Positions 1 to 5,797 of a DNA stretch of 6,726 nt are shown piece by piece. This DNA comes from Gemmatimonadaceae bacterium. GTDB taxonomy: Bacteria > Gemmatimonadota > Gemmatimonadetes > Gemmatimonadales > Gemmatimonadaceae. Position 1 is the first letter of the stretch; the number at the start of each line of letters is the position of its first letter. The notes beneath the pieces were generated by a model. That model did no database searches. It saw nothing but the letters and a program-made list of their open reading frames with translations, and was not told the DNA's origin. The position numbers and the translations under genes are program-made. The stretch is taken from contig JAICUE010000143.1 of NCBI GenBank assembly GCA_025936015.1, positions 1 to 6,726 on the forward strand, written 5' to 3'.

Positions 1-149
1 AGCTGAAGCCCGCCCTCGGTGAACAGAAAAAAGAGCGCGCCCGCGACGAGCGGGCGGTACGGGCGCACGTACGTCAGCAGCCGGCGCATGAGACGACCGT
101 CGTACGCCTTGCCGAGGATGTCCTCCTCGTGAATGCTCTGCTCCGTCAT
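1..149 (-). CDS. ABC exporter (ATP-binding/permease), N-terminal fragment
   Basis: The gene runs off the left edge; only its first 49 codons are present, read from the ATG at 149-147. The visible protein begins MTEQSIHEEDILGKAYD and continues with RLMRRLLTYVRPYRPLVAGA, then a hydrophobic stretch ALFFLF that would open the first transmembrane helix. The pattern of an acidic leader, an (I/V)LGKAYD segment, a basic amphipathic RLMRRLL..VRPYR stretch and then TM1 is what I know from fused type I ABC exporters (MsbA/LmrA-like) that move lipids or drugs across the inner membrane. The ATP-binding half is outside the window, so the substrate cannot be named. The start is supported by GGAG (158-155 on the minus strand) five bases upstream and by a matching promoter at 172-201. 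An out-of-frame ATG just upstream ends after five codons. The family call rests on the N-terminus alone. Confidence 0.72.
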   Translation of the reverse strand, partial: MTEQSIHEEDILGKAYDGRLMRRLLTYVRPYRPLVAGALFFLFTEGGLQ

Positions 150-171
150 GTGCGCTCCGGCATGTCGGCGA

Positions 172-201
172 ATGCTAGTCGCGCGGATCGCGACGGGTCA
201 A
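172..201 (-). promoter_or_regulatory. sigma70-like promoter of the ABC exporter gene
   Basis: Read on the minus strand, TTGACC (201-196, 5 of 6 to TTGACA) is followed by an 18-bp spacer and TAGCAT (177-172, 4 of 6 to TATAAT). Transcription would begin near 165, giving a leader of about 16 bases that carries GGAG before the ATG at 149. The -35 hexamer TTGACC recurs in the tRNA promoter at 3814 and, as ATGACC, in the purE promoter at 4025, which suggests a shared local consensus. No expression data back it. Confidence 0.5.
178..194. promoter_or_regulatory. 17-bp dyad filling the exporter promoter spacer; candidate operator
   Basis: GTCGCG (178-183), five bases, then CGCGAC (189-194) form a perfect 6-5-6 inverted repeat. 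It occupies nearly the entire spacer (178-195) between the -10 and -35 boxes of the exporter promoter. A dyad in this position is typical of operators for dimeric regulators of the TetR or MerR type, and such regulators often control exporters. No regulator gene is visible in the window. Short CG-rich dyads arise easily by chance in DNA this rich in G+C, so the exact placement is the main support. Confidence 0.35.
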
Positions 202-270
202 CGCGCTGCAGCCACCGCCGACAACGAGGAAGTGCATCCGGACTCGACCACAGTCGATTGTTCACGCCGC

Positions 271-286
271 TGGCACCCGGGTTGCG
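271..286 (+). promoter_or_regulatory. sigma54 (-24/-12) promoter upstream of the first GlsB-like gene
   Basis: TGGCAC (271-276), five bases, then TTGC (282-285) match the RpoN consensus TGGCAC-N5-TTGCW in both boxes. The invariant GG (272-273) and GC (284-285) are exactly 12 bases apart, as required. The only departure is G instead of A or T after TTGC. The expected start is near 297, which leaves a leader of about 28 bases carrying GGAGG before the ATG at 325. No good -35/-10 pair is present in the same stretch. If real, transcription needs RpoN and an AAA+ activator bound upstream. Confidence 0.55.
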
Positions 287-324
287 ATAGGAGCAGTCGC
301 AACCCCCAACCCTTTGGAGGCACT

Positions 325-591
325 ATGGGATTCATTGCTTGGATCGTACTCGGCCTGATCGCAGGTGCGATCGCCAAGGCGATCATGCCGGGCCGGGATC
401 CGGGTGGCGTCATCGTGACGATCATCATCGGAATCATCGGCGCCTTCATTGGCGGCTTCCTCGGCAACATGATCACGGGAAGCGGAGTGAGTGGGCTCAA
501 TCTGTGGAGCATCATCCTCTCGATCGTCGGCGCGATGATCCTGCTGTGGATCTATCGCATGGCGACGCGCGGCCGTCACACCACGGTCTGA
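325..591 (+). CDS. GlsB/YeaQ/YmgE family small membrane protein (copy 1)
   Basis: The product is an 88-residue inner-membrane protein of the GlsB/YeaQ/YmgE family, which databases label stress response or transglycosylase-associated; its molecular activity is not established. Three hydrophobic segments are visible, at about residues 3-21, 29-51 and 58-77. The family hallmark MPGRDPGG lies between the first two (residues 21-28), and many glycines suggest tight helix packing. The C-terminus is short and basic (MATRGRH). The start at 325 is chosen because GGAGG (316-320) lies four bases upstream and the protein then has normal family length. The frame is open back to 133, but that extension is basic, not hydrophobic and lies across the promoter. 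A paralogue follows at 650, beyond a strong hairpin. A sigma54-type promoter at 271-286 probably drives it. Confidence 0.93.
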   Translation: MGFIAWIVLGLIAGAIAKAIMPGRDPGGVIVTIIIGIIGAFIGGFLGNMITGSGVSGLNLWSIILSIVGAMILLWIYRMATRGRHTTV

Positions 592-599
592 CTTTGATT

Positions 600-635
600 A
601 GCAATGCGCGCCGCGATCTCGCGGCGCGCATTGCT
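600..635. other. Strong hairpin between the two GlsB-like genes
   Basis: The arms 600-616 and 619-635 are perfectly complementary over 17 bp around a 2-base centre, so a very stable stem is expected. It starts nine bases after the stop of the first GlsB-like gene and ends just before the GGGGG (640-644) that probably serves as ribosome binding site of the second. No run of T follows, so it is not a classical intrinsic terminator. It could be a factor-aided terminator, an mRNA 3'-end stabiliser, or an element that lowers expression of the second gene. A dispersed palindromic repeat is also possible. Confidence 0.8.
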
Positions 636-649
636 GCGTGGGGGCATCG

Positions 650-916
650 TTGCCACTGATTCTGTACTGGGTCCTGCTCGGACTCATCGCCGGCGCACTG
701 GCGAAGTTCCTCATGCCCGGTCGCGATCCTGCCGGGTGCATCTTCACCATCGCGCTCGGCGTCGTCGGTGCAGTCGTCGGCGGATGGATCGGGACGTACT
801 TCGGCTGGGGACGCGTGACGGTCGGGCTCTTCGACCTCCGCTCGATCGCGATCGCCACCTTCGGCGCAATCATCCTCCTCGCGCTCGGTCGCCTGCTCAG
901 GCGCGGCGGCCGCTAG
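650..916 (+). CDS. GlsB/YeaQ/YmgE family small membrane protein (copy 2)
   Basis: This is a second small membrane protein of the same family as its upstream neighbour. They share GLIAGA.AK..MPGRDP.G and a similar three-helix layout: hydrophobic segments at about residues 3-21, 30-51 and 60-80, and a basic tail RLLRRGGR. Two starts are possible. GTG at 638 has no ribosome binding site and would put that site inside the hairpin at 600-635. TTG at 650 has GGGGG (640-644) five bases upstream and gives a protein of exactly 88 residues, the same as copy 1; I prefer it, though GTG cannot be excluded. A separate promoter is not obvious, so it may depend on read-through past the hairpin. Its middle loop differs from copy 1 (YFGWGRVTVGLFDLRS), which suggests old divergence and not a recent duplication. 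Confidence 0.88.
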   Translation: MPLILYWVLLGLIAGALAKFLMPGRDPAGCIFTIALGVVGAVVGGWIGTYFGWGRVTVGLFDLRSIAIATFGAIILLALGRLLRRGGR

Positions 917-965
917 CTCAGCGCAGGCCACCCGAAGGAACCCCGCAAACGTCCGCGCGACACCT

Positions 966-971
966 TATCTT
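966..971 (+). promoter_or_regulatory. Candidate -10 box for a leaderless uvrA transcript
   Basis: TATCTT (966-971) fits TANNNT and lies nine bases before the uvrA ATG. Transcription would start at or within a base or two of the initiation codon. No Shine-Dalgarno sequence is visible in the 20 bases before the ATG, as expected for a leaderless message, and no -35 hexamer is found at 16-18 bp. The hexamer resembles TAACTT before purE. The support is weak. Confidence 0.3.
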
Positions 972-980
972 TCGCAGACG

Positions 981-3839
981 ATGAAAGCGATCGTCGTCCG
1001 CGGCGCGCGGCAGCACAACCTCAAGGGATTCGACGTCGAGATTCCTCGGCGTTCCTTCACCGTCATCACCGGCCCATCGGGGTCGGGGAAGTCTTCGCTC
1101 GCCTTCGACACGCTGTACGCCGAAGGCCAGCGGCGCTACGTCGAATCGCTGTCCGCGTATGCACGCCAGTTCCTCGAGCGAATGGAGAAGCCGGCGGTCG
1201 ACTCGATCGAGGGACTCGCGCCCGCGGTCGCGATCGAGCAGAAGAATCCGACGAAGACGTCGCGTTCGACCGTCGGCACCGCGACCGAGATCTACGACTA
1301 CATGCGGCTGCTCTGGGCACGCGTCGGTCACACGATGTGCCCGAAGTGCGGTCGCGAGATGAAGCCAGACACGGTGCAGAGCGCGACGGACGCCGTCCTC
1401 GCGCTCCCCGCGGGCACGCGCTTCTCGGTCACGTTCCCGCTCCGGCTTTCCGACCAGGTCACCCACGAGGTCGTGGTCGAGAACCTCCGCGCGCAGGGCT
1501 TCCTCCGCGTCATCCTCGACGGCGTGATGAAGCACCTCGACGATCTCGCGACGGAGCCGGTCGACGTCACCTTCGCGAAGGAGCTGCTCGTCGTCGTCGA
1601 TCGCCTCGCGGCGAGCGAGGAATTCGCCGGGCGGATCGCCGAGGCGTTAGGCACTGCCTTCCGCGAGGGCTATGGCGACGCGGTCGCCCTCGTCGCCGAT
1701 GCCTCGGCCGAGCGCGTGCTCTTCACCGAGCGCTTCGAGTGCCCGTACGATCACAGTACCGCGCCGGCGCCGACGCCACAGCTCTTCTCGTTCAACAATC
1801 CACGTGGCGCCTGCGAGACCTGCAACGGCTTCGGTGCGGTGCTCGAGTATGACGAAGCGCTGGTGGTGCCCTATCCCGAGCGGTCCCTCCGCGAAGGCGC
1901 GATCGCGCCGTGGACGATGCCGCGCTACGAGGGAAAGCGGCGGGCGCTCGCCGAGTTCGCGAAGCGCGAGCGCATCTCGATGGACGAACCGTGGAGCTCA
2001 CTCCCGGCCGCCGCCCGCGACAAGCTGCTCCGCTCGAAGTCGCGCGGCTTCATCGGGATTCTCCCCTTCCTCGAGGCGCTCGAGGAGAAGCGCTACAAGC
2101 AGTACATCCGCGTCTTTCTTCGGCAGTACCAGACGGCGAACGAGTGCCGCACCTGCCACGGGACGAAGCTCAAGCCCGACGCGCTCAACGTGAGGATCGC
2201 CGGGCGCGACATCGCCTCGGTGAGCGCGCTTCCGGTCGAGGAGCTGCTCCCCTGGCTCACTAACGTCGCGCTCTCCGAATTCGAGTACGGCGTGGCCGCG
2301 CACGTCCTCAGCGAAGCACGCGACCGCGTCCAGTTTCTCTGCGACGTCGGCCTCGGCTACCTCTCGCTCGACCGCGCCGCGCGGACGCTCTCCGGCGGAG
2401 AGGCGCAGCGCATCGGGCTGGCCAACTCGTTAGGCGCCCACCTCGTCGACACGCTCTACGTGCTCGACGAGCCGTCGATCGGCCTGCACTCGCGCGACAT
2501 GGACCGGCTGCTCAAGCTGCTGCAGCGCCTGCGTAGCGGCGGCAATACGGTGCTCGTCGTCGAGCATGACGTCGACGCGATCCGCGCGGCTGATTACATG
2601 CTCGAGCTCGGGCCGGGCGCCGGCGAGCATGGCGGGCACCTCGTCTTCGCCGGACCGATCTCGCGCGTCGCCGAGAGCCCGCTGACGGGCAAGTATCTCA
2701 CCGGCGAGCGCCAGATCCCGATTCCCGCGGAGCGGCGCCGTCTCGGCCCGCGCTGGCTCACCCTCACCGGTGCGCGGGAGCACAACCTCAAGGACGTCGA
2801 CATCCGCATACCGTTAGGCACGGTCACCGCGATCACCGGCGTCTCCGGCTCGGGCAAGAGCACGCTCGTCCACGATGTGCTTTACCGCGCGCTCGAGCAT
2901 CGGCTTCACGGCGAGCACTCGGCCAAGCAGCATCTCGGCGAACGCGTCGGGCAGTATCGCGAACTCACCGGCACCGAGGGGATCGACGACGTCGTCCTCA
3001 TCGACCAGGAGCCGATCGGTCGCTCGCCGCGCTCGAATCCCGTGACCTACGTGAAGGCGTTCGACGAGATCCGACGGATCTTCGCCGACGCGCCGCTCTC
3101 GCGGCAGCGCGGATTCTCCGCCGGTACCTTCAGCTTCAACGTGAAGGGCGGCCGCTGCGAGCACTGCGAGGGCGCCGGGTATCTCGAGGTCGAGATGGTG
3201 TTCATGGCCGACGTCTTCGTCCCCTGCGACACCTGCGGTGGCCGACGCTTCCGCGATGACGTGCTCGAGGTCCGCGTCAATGGCAAGAACATCTACGAGG
3301 TCCTCGAGCTGACCGTCGACCAGGCGATCCGGTTTTTCCCACGCGAGGAAAAACTCGGCCAGGCACTCTGGCAGCTGCAGCAAGTCGGGTTGGGGTACCT
3401 CACGCTCGGCCAGCCGGCGACGACGCTCAGTGGCGGCGAGGCGCAGCGCCTCAAGGTCGCGCGCGAGCTCGCCCTCGCGACGAAGAAGTCCGGGAAGAAA
3501 CTCTACATCATGGACGAGCCGACGACCGGGCTTCACCTCGAGGACATCCGAAACCTGGCGAAGGTTTTCGATCGCCTGGTCGATGCGGGACACACGCTCG
3601 TCCTGATCGAACACAACCTCGACGTCATCAAGCTCGCCGACTGGGTGATCGATCTCGGTCCGGAAGCGGGGGTCCGCGGTGGCGAAGTCATCGCGATGGG
3701 CCGCCCGGAAGAAGTCGCCGCGGTCGACGCGTCGCACACCGGCGTCTGGCTGCGTACGGTGCTCCCCGCGAAGACGGCGGCGCGAGCCACCGCGAAATCC
3801 CGACGGAAGGACGTTGACCGCGAAGCTCGCCCCGCCTAA
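981..3839 (+). CDS. uvrA: Excinuclease ABC subunit A (UvrA)
   Basis: UvrA is the DNA-damage sensor of nucleotide excision repair. As a dimeric ABC-type ATPase it loads UvrB at lesions in the cytoplasm. At 952 residues it is full length for the family. The first ATPase has Walker A GPSGSGKSS (31-39), signature LSGGEAQRI (470-478) and Walker B LYVLDEP (492-498). The second has Walker A GVSGSGKST (620-628), signature LSGGEAQRL (816-824) and Walker B LYIMDEP (841-847). Cysteine pairs C120/C123 and C389/C392 probably form one zinc module, and C726/C729 with C749/C752 form the C-terminal zinc finger. The middle module keeps C254, C278 and C281 but has Asp257 (followed by His258) where E. coli has its second cysteine. 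The C-terminus carries a lysine/arginine/alanine-rich tail. The ATG at 981 gives the conserved start, with no clear ribosome binding site. Three TTA codons all lie in CGTTAGGC. Its stop codon is part of the tRNA promoter. Confidence 0.99.
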   Translation: MKAIVVRGARQHNLKGFDVEIPRRSFTVITGPSGSGKSSLAFDTLYAEGQRRYVESLSAYARQFLERMEKPAVDSIEGLAPAVAIEQKNPTKTSRSTVGTATEIYDYMRLLWARVGHTMCPKCGREMKPDTVQSATDAVLALPAGTRFSVTFPLRLSDQVTHEVVVENLRAQGFLRVILDGVMKHLDDLATEPVDVTFAKELLVVVDRLAASEEFAGRIAEALGTAFREGYGDAVALVADASAERVLFTERFECPYDHSTAPAPTPQLFSFNNPRGACETCNGFGAVLEYDEALVVPYPERSLREGAIAPWTMPRYEGKRRALAEFAKRERISMDEPWSSLPAAARDKLLRSKSRGFIGILPFLEALEEKRYKQYIRVFLRQYQTANECRTCHGTKLKPDALNVRIAGRDIASVSALPVEELLPWLTNVALSEFEYGVAAHVLSEARDRVQFLCDVGLGYLSLDRAARTLSGGEAQRIGLANSLGAHLVDTLYVLDEPSIGLHSRDMDRLLKLLQRLRSGGNTVLVVEHDVDAIRAADYMLELGPGAGEHGGHLVFAGPISRVAESPLTGKYLTGERQIPIPAERRRLGPRWLTLTGAREHNLKDVDIRIPLGTVTAITGVSGSGKSTLVHDVLYRALEHRLHGEHSAKQHLGERVGQYRELTGTEGIDDVVLIDQEPIGRSPRSNPVTYVKAFDEIRRIFADAPLSRQRGFSAGTFSFNVKGGRCEHCEGAGYLEVEMVFMADVFVPCDTCGGRRFRDDVLEVRVNGKNIYEVLELTVDQAIRFFPREEKLGQALWQLQQVGLGYLTLGQPATTLSGGEAQRLKVARELALATKKSGKKLYIMDEPTTGLHLEDIRNLAKVFDRLVDAGHTLVLIEHNLDVIKLADWVIDLGPEAGVRGGEVIAMGRPEEVAAVDASHTGVWLRTVLPAKTAARATAKSRRKDVDREARPA

Positions 3840-3842
3840 ATT
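3814..3842 (+). promoter_or_regulatory. sigma70-like promoter of the tRNA-Asn gene
   Basis: TTGACC (3814-3819, 5 of 6) and TAAATT (3837-3842, 4 of 6) are separated by an ideal 17 bp. The -35 box lies inside the last codons of uvrA, and the TAA of the -10 box is the uvrA stop codon (3837-3839). Initiation near 3849 would leave a 5' extension of about 48 bases, to be removed by RNase P. Confidence 0.6.
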
Positions 3843-3896
3843 CCACGGACTGAGCCCGAGTTGTCCTGGCAGTCAGGCTATCGGCGCCGCATTCAT

Positions 3897-3969
3897 TCCC
3901 CGGTAGCTCAGTTGGTAGAGCATTCGACTGTTAATCGAAATGTCACAGGTTCGAGTCCTGTCCGGGGAG
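3897..3969 (+). tRNA. tRNA-Asn (anticodon GTT)
   Basis: A complete cloverleaf of 73 bases can be drawn. The acceptor stem TCCCCGG (3897-3903) pairs fully with CCGGGGA (3962-3968). The D-arm contains GCTCAGTTGGTAGAGC. The anticodon stem TTCGA/TCGAA encloses the loop CTGTTAA, with GTT at 3930-3932 reading the asparagine codons AAC and AAT. The T-arm is ACAGG-TTCGAGT-CCTGT, and G3969 is the discriminator base. CCA is not encoded (CCT follows), so CCA must be added by the nucleotidyltransferase. The gene forms a single-gene unit with its own promoter at 3814 and terminator at 3980. Confidence 0.98.
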
Positions 3970-3979
3970 CCTGTCTGAG

Positions 3980-4017
3980 CCCCCTTCGTCGTCCGCGGCG
4001 AAGGGGGTTTGTTCTTT
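3980..4017 (+). terminator. Intrinsic terminator after tRNA-Asn
   Basis: CCCCCTTCG (3980-3988) pairs perfectly with CGAAGGGGG (3999-4007); the inner bases can extend the stem. The T-rich tract TTTGTTCTTT (4008-4017) follows directly. It starts ten bases after the tRNA and closes its transcription unit just before the purE promoter. Confidence 0.92.
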
Positions 4018-4024
4018 CCGTCCG

Positions 4025-4053
4025 ATGACCATCGAGCGACGACCGACTAACTT
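4025..4053 (+). promoter_or_regulatory. sigma70-like promoter of the purEK operon
   Basis: ATGACC (4025-4030, 4 of 6) and TAACTT (4048-4053) are spaced by 17 bp. The -35 box begins eight bases after the T tract of the preceding terminator. The expected transcription start is near 4060, which places the GTG at 4057 at or upstream of the 5' end and so favours the ATG at 4084 as the purE start. I see no clear PurR-type operator in this short region. Confidence 0.55.
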
Positions 4054-4083
4054 CGGGTGTCCGAAACGGGAGCCTTGGCCGCG

Positions 4084-4578
4084 ATGACCGCTGCAGCAGC
4101 GCCGCTGGTGGGAGTGATCATGGGAAGCCGCAGCGACTACGAGTCGCTTGCGCCCGCGATCGAGATTCTTACCGAGCTTCAGGTCCCGCACGAGGCGCGC
4201 GTCGTCTCGGCCCATCGCACGCCAGACCTGATGTTCGAGTACGCCGAGCAAGCCGAGTCGCGCGGATTGAAGGTGATCATCGCCGCGGCCGGTGGCGCGG
4301 CGCATCTCCCCGGCATGATCGCGGCGAAGACGATCATACCAGTGCTCGGCGTTCCGATGCCGGCCACCGCGCTGAACGGAGTGGATGCACTCCTTTCGAT
4401 CGTGCAGATGCCGCGCGGCGTTCCGGTGGGAACGCTGGCGATCGGGAAACCCGGTGCGGCCAACGCCGGCCTGCTCGCGGCGGCGATCGTCGCCAACGAC
4501 GACGCCGCGCTTCGCGAGCGCATCCGCGCATGGCGCGCGGCGCGCACCGAGGACGCGCTCAGCCAGCGGCTGCCGTAG
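4084..4578 (+). CDS. purE: N5-carboxyaminoimidazole ribonucleotide mutase (PurE, class I)
   Basis: PurE moves the carboxyl group of N5-CAIR to carbon 4, making CAIR for de novo purine synthesis; the family forms octamers in the cytoplasm. The protein shows the class I hallmarks: MGSRSD near the N-terminus (substrate-binding Ser and Asp), SAHRTP with the catalytic histidine, GGAAHLPGMIAAKT, then VQMPRGVPVGTLAIG and GAANAGLLAA. With the ATG at 4084 it has 164 residues, normal for class I. The frame also opens at GTG 4057, but the predicted transcription start near 4060 argues against that, and GGGAG (4068-4072) lies 11 bases before the ATG. The next gene, purK, starts inside the stop codon, and the presence of purK confirms the N5-CAIR route over the direct carboxylase (class II) route. 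Confidence 0.96.
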   Translation: MTAAAAPLVGVIMGSRSDYESLAPAIEILTELQVPHEARVVSAHRTPDLMFEYAEQAESRGLKVIIAAAGGAAHLPGMIAAKTIIPVLGVPMPATALNGVDALLSIVQMPRGVPVGTLAIGKPGAANAGLLAAAIVANDDAALRERIRAWRAARTEDALSQRLP

Positions 4579-5750
4579 TGCCCCGGATCAATCCCGGCGC
4601 GACGATTGGCTTCCTCGGTGGCGGCCAGCTCGGTCGCATGACCGCATTCGCCGCACGGACCATGGGCTACGACGTCCACGTGCTCGACCCTGATCCCACT
4701 GCTCCGGCACGCGCTGTCGCGACGCGCTTCATCGAAGCGCCGCTCGACGACGCCGACGCGATCGTCAAGCTCGCCGAGGGCTGCGCCGTCCTCATGCCCG
4801 AGATCGAGACGATCTCCGCCGACGGAATGGCGCGCGCGGTTTCGCACGCGCCGGTTCGTCCCGGAGCGAAGGTGCTGCACATCATCCAGGATCGCGCTCG
4901 GCAAAAGGAGTGGCTCGCCGCCCAGGGATTTCCGCTCACCCCCTTTCGTGTCGTGCACGACGAGCAATCGTGTGAGCGCGCGAGCGCCTCGCTCGTCGGA
5001 TCCTGCTTCGTGAAGACGACGACCGGCGGCTACGACGGCCGCGGCCAGGTGCGCACCGAGGCGCCGTCAGGCATTCGTGCTGCGTGGGAGTCGCTCGGCA
5101 AGCGTGCGGTGGTTGTCGAACAGGCGGTCGATATCGCGGTTGAGCTTTCGGTGATGGTCGCGCGCACGCCGTCAGGCACGCTCGCTGCCTACCCCCCCGC
5201 GGCGAATCATCATGTCGGTGGCATTCTCGCATGGTCGGTGATTCCTGGTGTCGCCGATAGCGCGCTCGCCTCGCGAGCCCGCCAGCTCGCATCGTCGATC
5301 GCCGAGGAGTTGCGCGTCGAGGGCCTCGTCTGCGCCGAGATGTTCCTGACGAAGGGCGGTGAGCTTCTCGTCAACGAGCTCGCGCCGCGGCCGCACAACA
5401 GTTATCACGAGAGCATCGATGGCTGCGCGACCAGCCAGTTCGAGCAGGCCGTGCGGGCGATCTGCGACCTGCCGTTAGGCAGCACGACCTCGCTCCAGCC
5501 CGCGGCGATCGCCAATCTTCTCGGCGAGCTCTGGCCCCAGGGGAACCAGCCTGACTTCACGCCGGTGCTGTCGTCCGAATCGACGCGCCTGCACCTCTAC
5601 GCCAAGCGGAGCGCGCGCACCGGCCGCAAGATGGGACACATCTCCGCCATTGCCGATTCGGCCGACGCCGCCGTGTCGCGCGTCGTCGCGGCACGGAATG
5701 CGCTTGCTCGTGCTGCAGGCGTCGCCGAATGGGTTATCGGACCCTCCTGA
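4578..5750 (+). CDS. purK: N5-carboxyaminoimidazole ribonucleotide synthase (PurK)
   Basis: PurK is an ATP-grasp ligase that makes N5-CAIR from AIR, bicarbonate and ATP and hands it to PurE. The 390-residue protein begins with the nucleotide-fold motif GFLGGGQLGRM and has EIETIS in the N-terminal domain. The ATP-grasp domain carries KTTTGGYDGRGQ, VEQAVDIAVELSVMVAR and the metal-binding segment EMFLTKGGELLVNELAPRPH followed by NSYHESIDG. The C-terminal domain holds the family motif HLYAKRSARTGRKMGHI. I chose GTG at 4578 because it overlaps the purE stop by one base (TAGTG, 4576-4580), typical of translational coupling; there is no good independent ribosome binding site. An ATG at 4530 would add 16 non-family residues inside purE. 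Leu300 is encoded by a TTA within CGTTAGGC. A run of seven C (5192-5198) is in frame. Confidence 0.97.
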   Translation: MPRINPGATIGFLGGGQLGRMTAFAARTMGYDVHVLDPDPTAPARAVATRFIEAPLDDADAIVKLAEGCAVLMPEIETISADGMARAVSHAPVRPGAKVLHIIQDRARQKEWLAAQGFPLTPFRVVHDEQSCERASASLVGSCFVKTTTGGYDGRGQVRTEAPSGIRAAWESLGKRAVVVEQAVDIAVELSVMVARTPSGTLAAYPPAANHHVGGILAWSVIPGVADSALASRARQLASSIAEELRVEGLVCAEMFLTKGGELLVNELAPRPHNSYHESIDGCATSQFEQAVRAICDLPLGSTTSLQPAAIANLLGELWPQGNQPDFTPVLSSESTRLHLYAKRSARTGRKMGHISAIADSADAAVSRVVAARNALARAAGVAEWVIGPS

Positions 5751-5797
5751 ACGCGCGGTCCGCGTTGCGGCCCTCACATCATCGCGGAGACAATTAC

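Noticed and set aside
244..257. TCGAC-N4-GTCGA dyad upstream of the sigma54-like promoter
   Set aside because: Five-base arms are expected by chance in this composition, and it sits closer to the promoter than usual for sigma54 activator sites.
133..324. In-frame extension of the first GlsB-like gene back to 133
   Set aside because: The extra residues are basic and lack family similarity; the region holds promoters and a strong ribosome binding site directly before the ATG at 325.
2814..3737. Open frame of 307 codons antisense to uvrA
   Set aside because: It is a mirror of the GC-rich uvrA codons, has no recognisable family features, and lies fully under a certain gene. The other long antisense frames are the same.
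4057..4083. GTG 4057 as purE start
   Set aside because: The predicted transcription start is near 4060 and no ribosome binding site precedes it; ATG 4084 gives the usual length. A leaderless GTG start remains a minor possibility.
4530..4577. ATG 4530 as purK start
   Set aside because: The added residues are a frame-shifted reading of purE; GTG 4578 gives the normal N-terminus and the coupled TAGTG junction.
5192..5198. Run of seven C in purK as a phase-variation tract
   Set aside because: The run is short, in frame as Pro-Pro, and in a housekeeping gene with an intact reading frame.
5729..5797. Upstream in-frame start for sodC at 5729
   Set aside because: It would overlap purK and place a non-hydrophobic segment before the lipoprotein signal; ATG 5798 has a good ribosome binding site.
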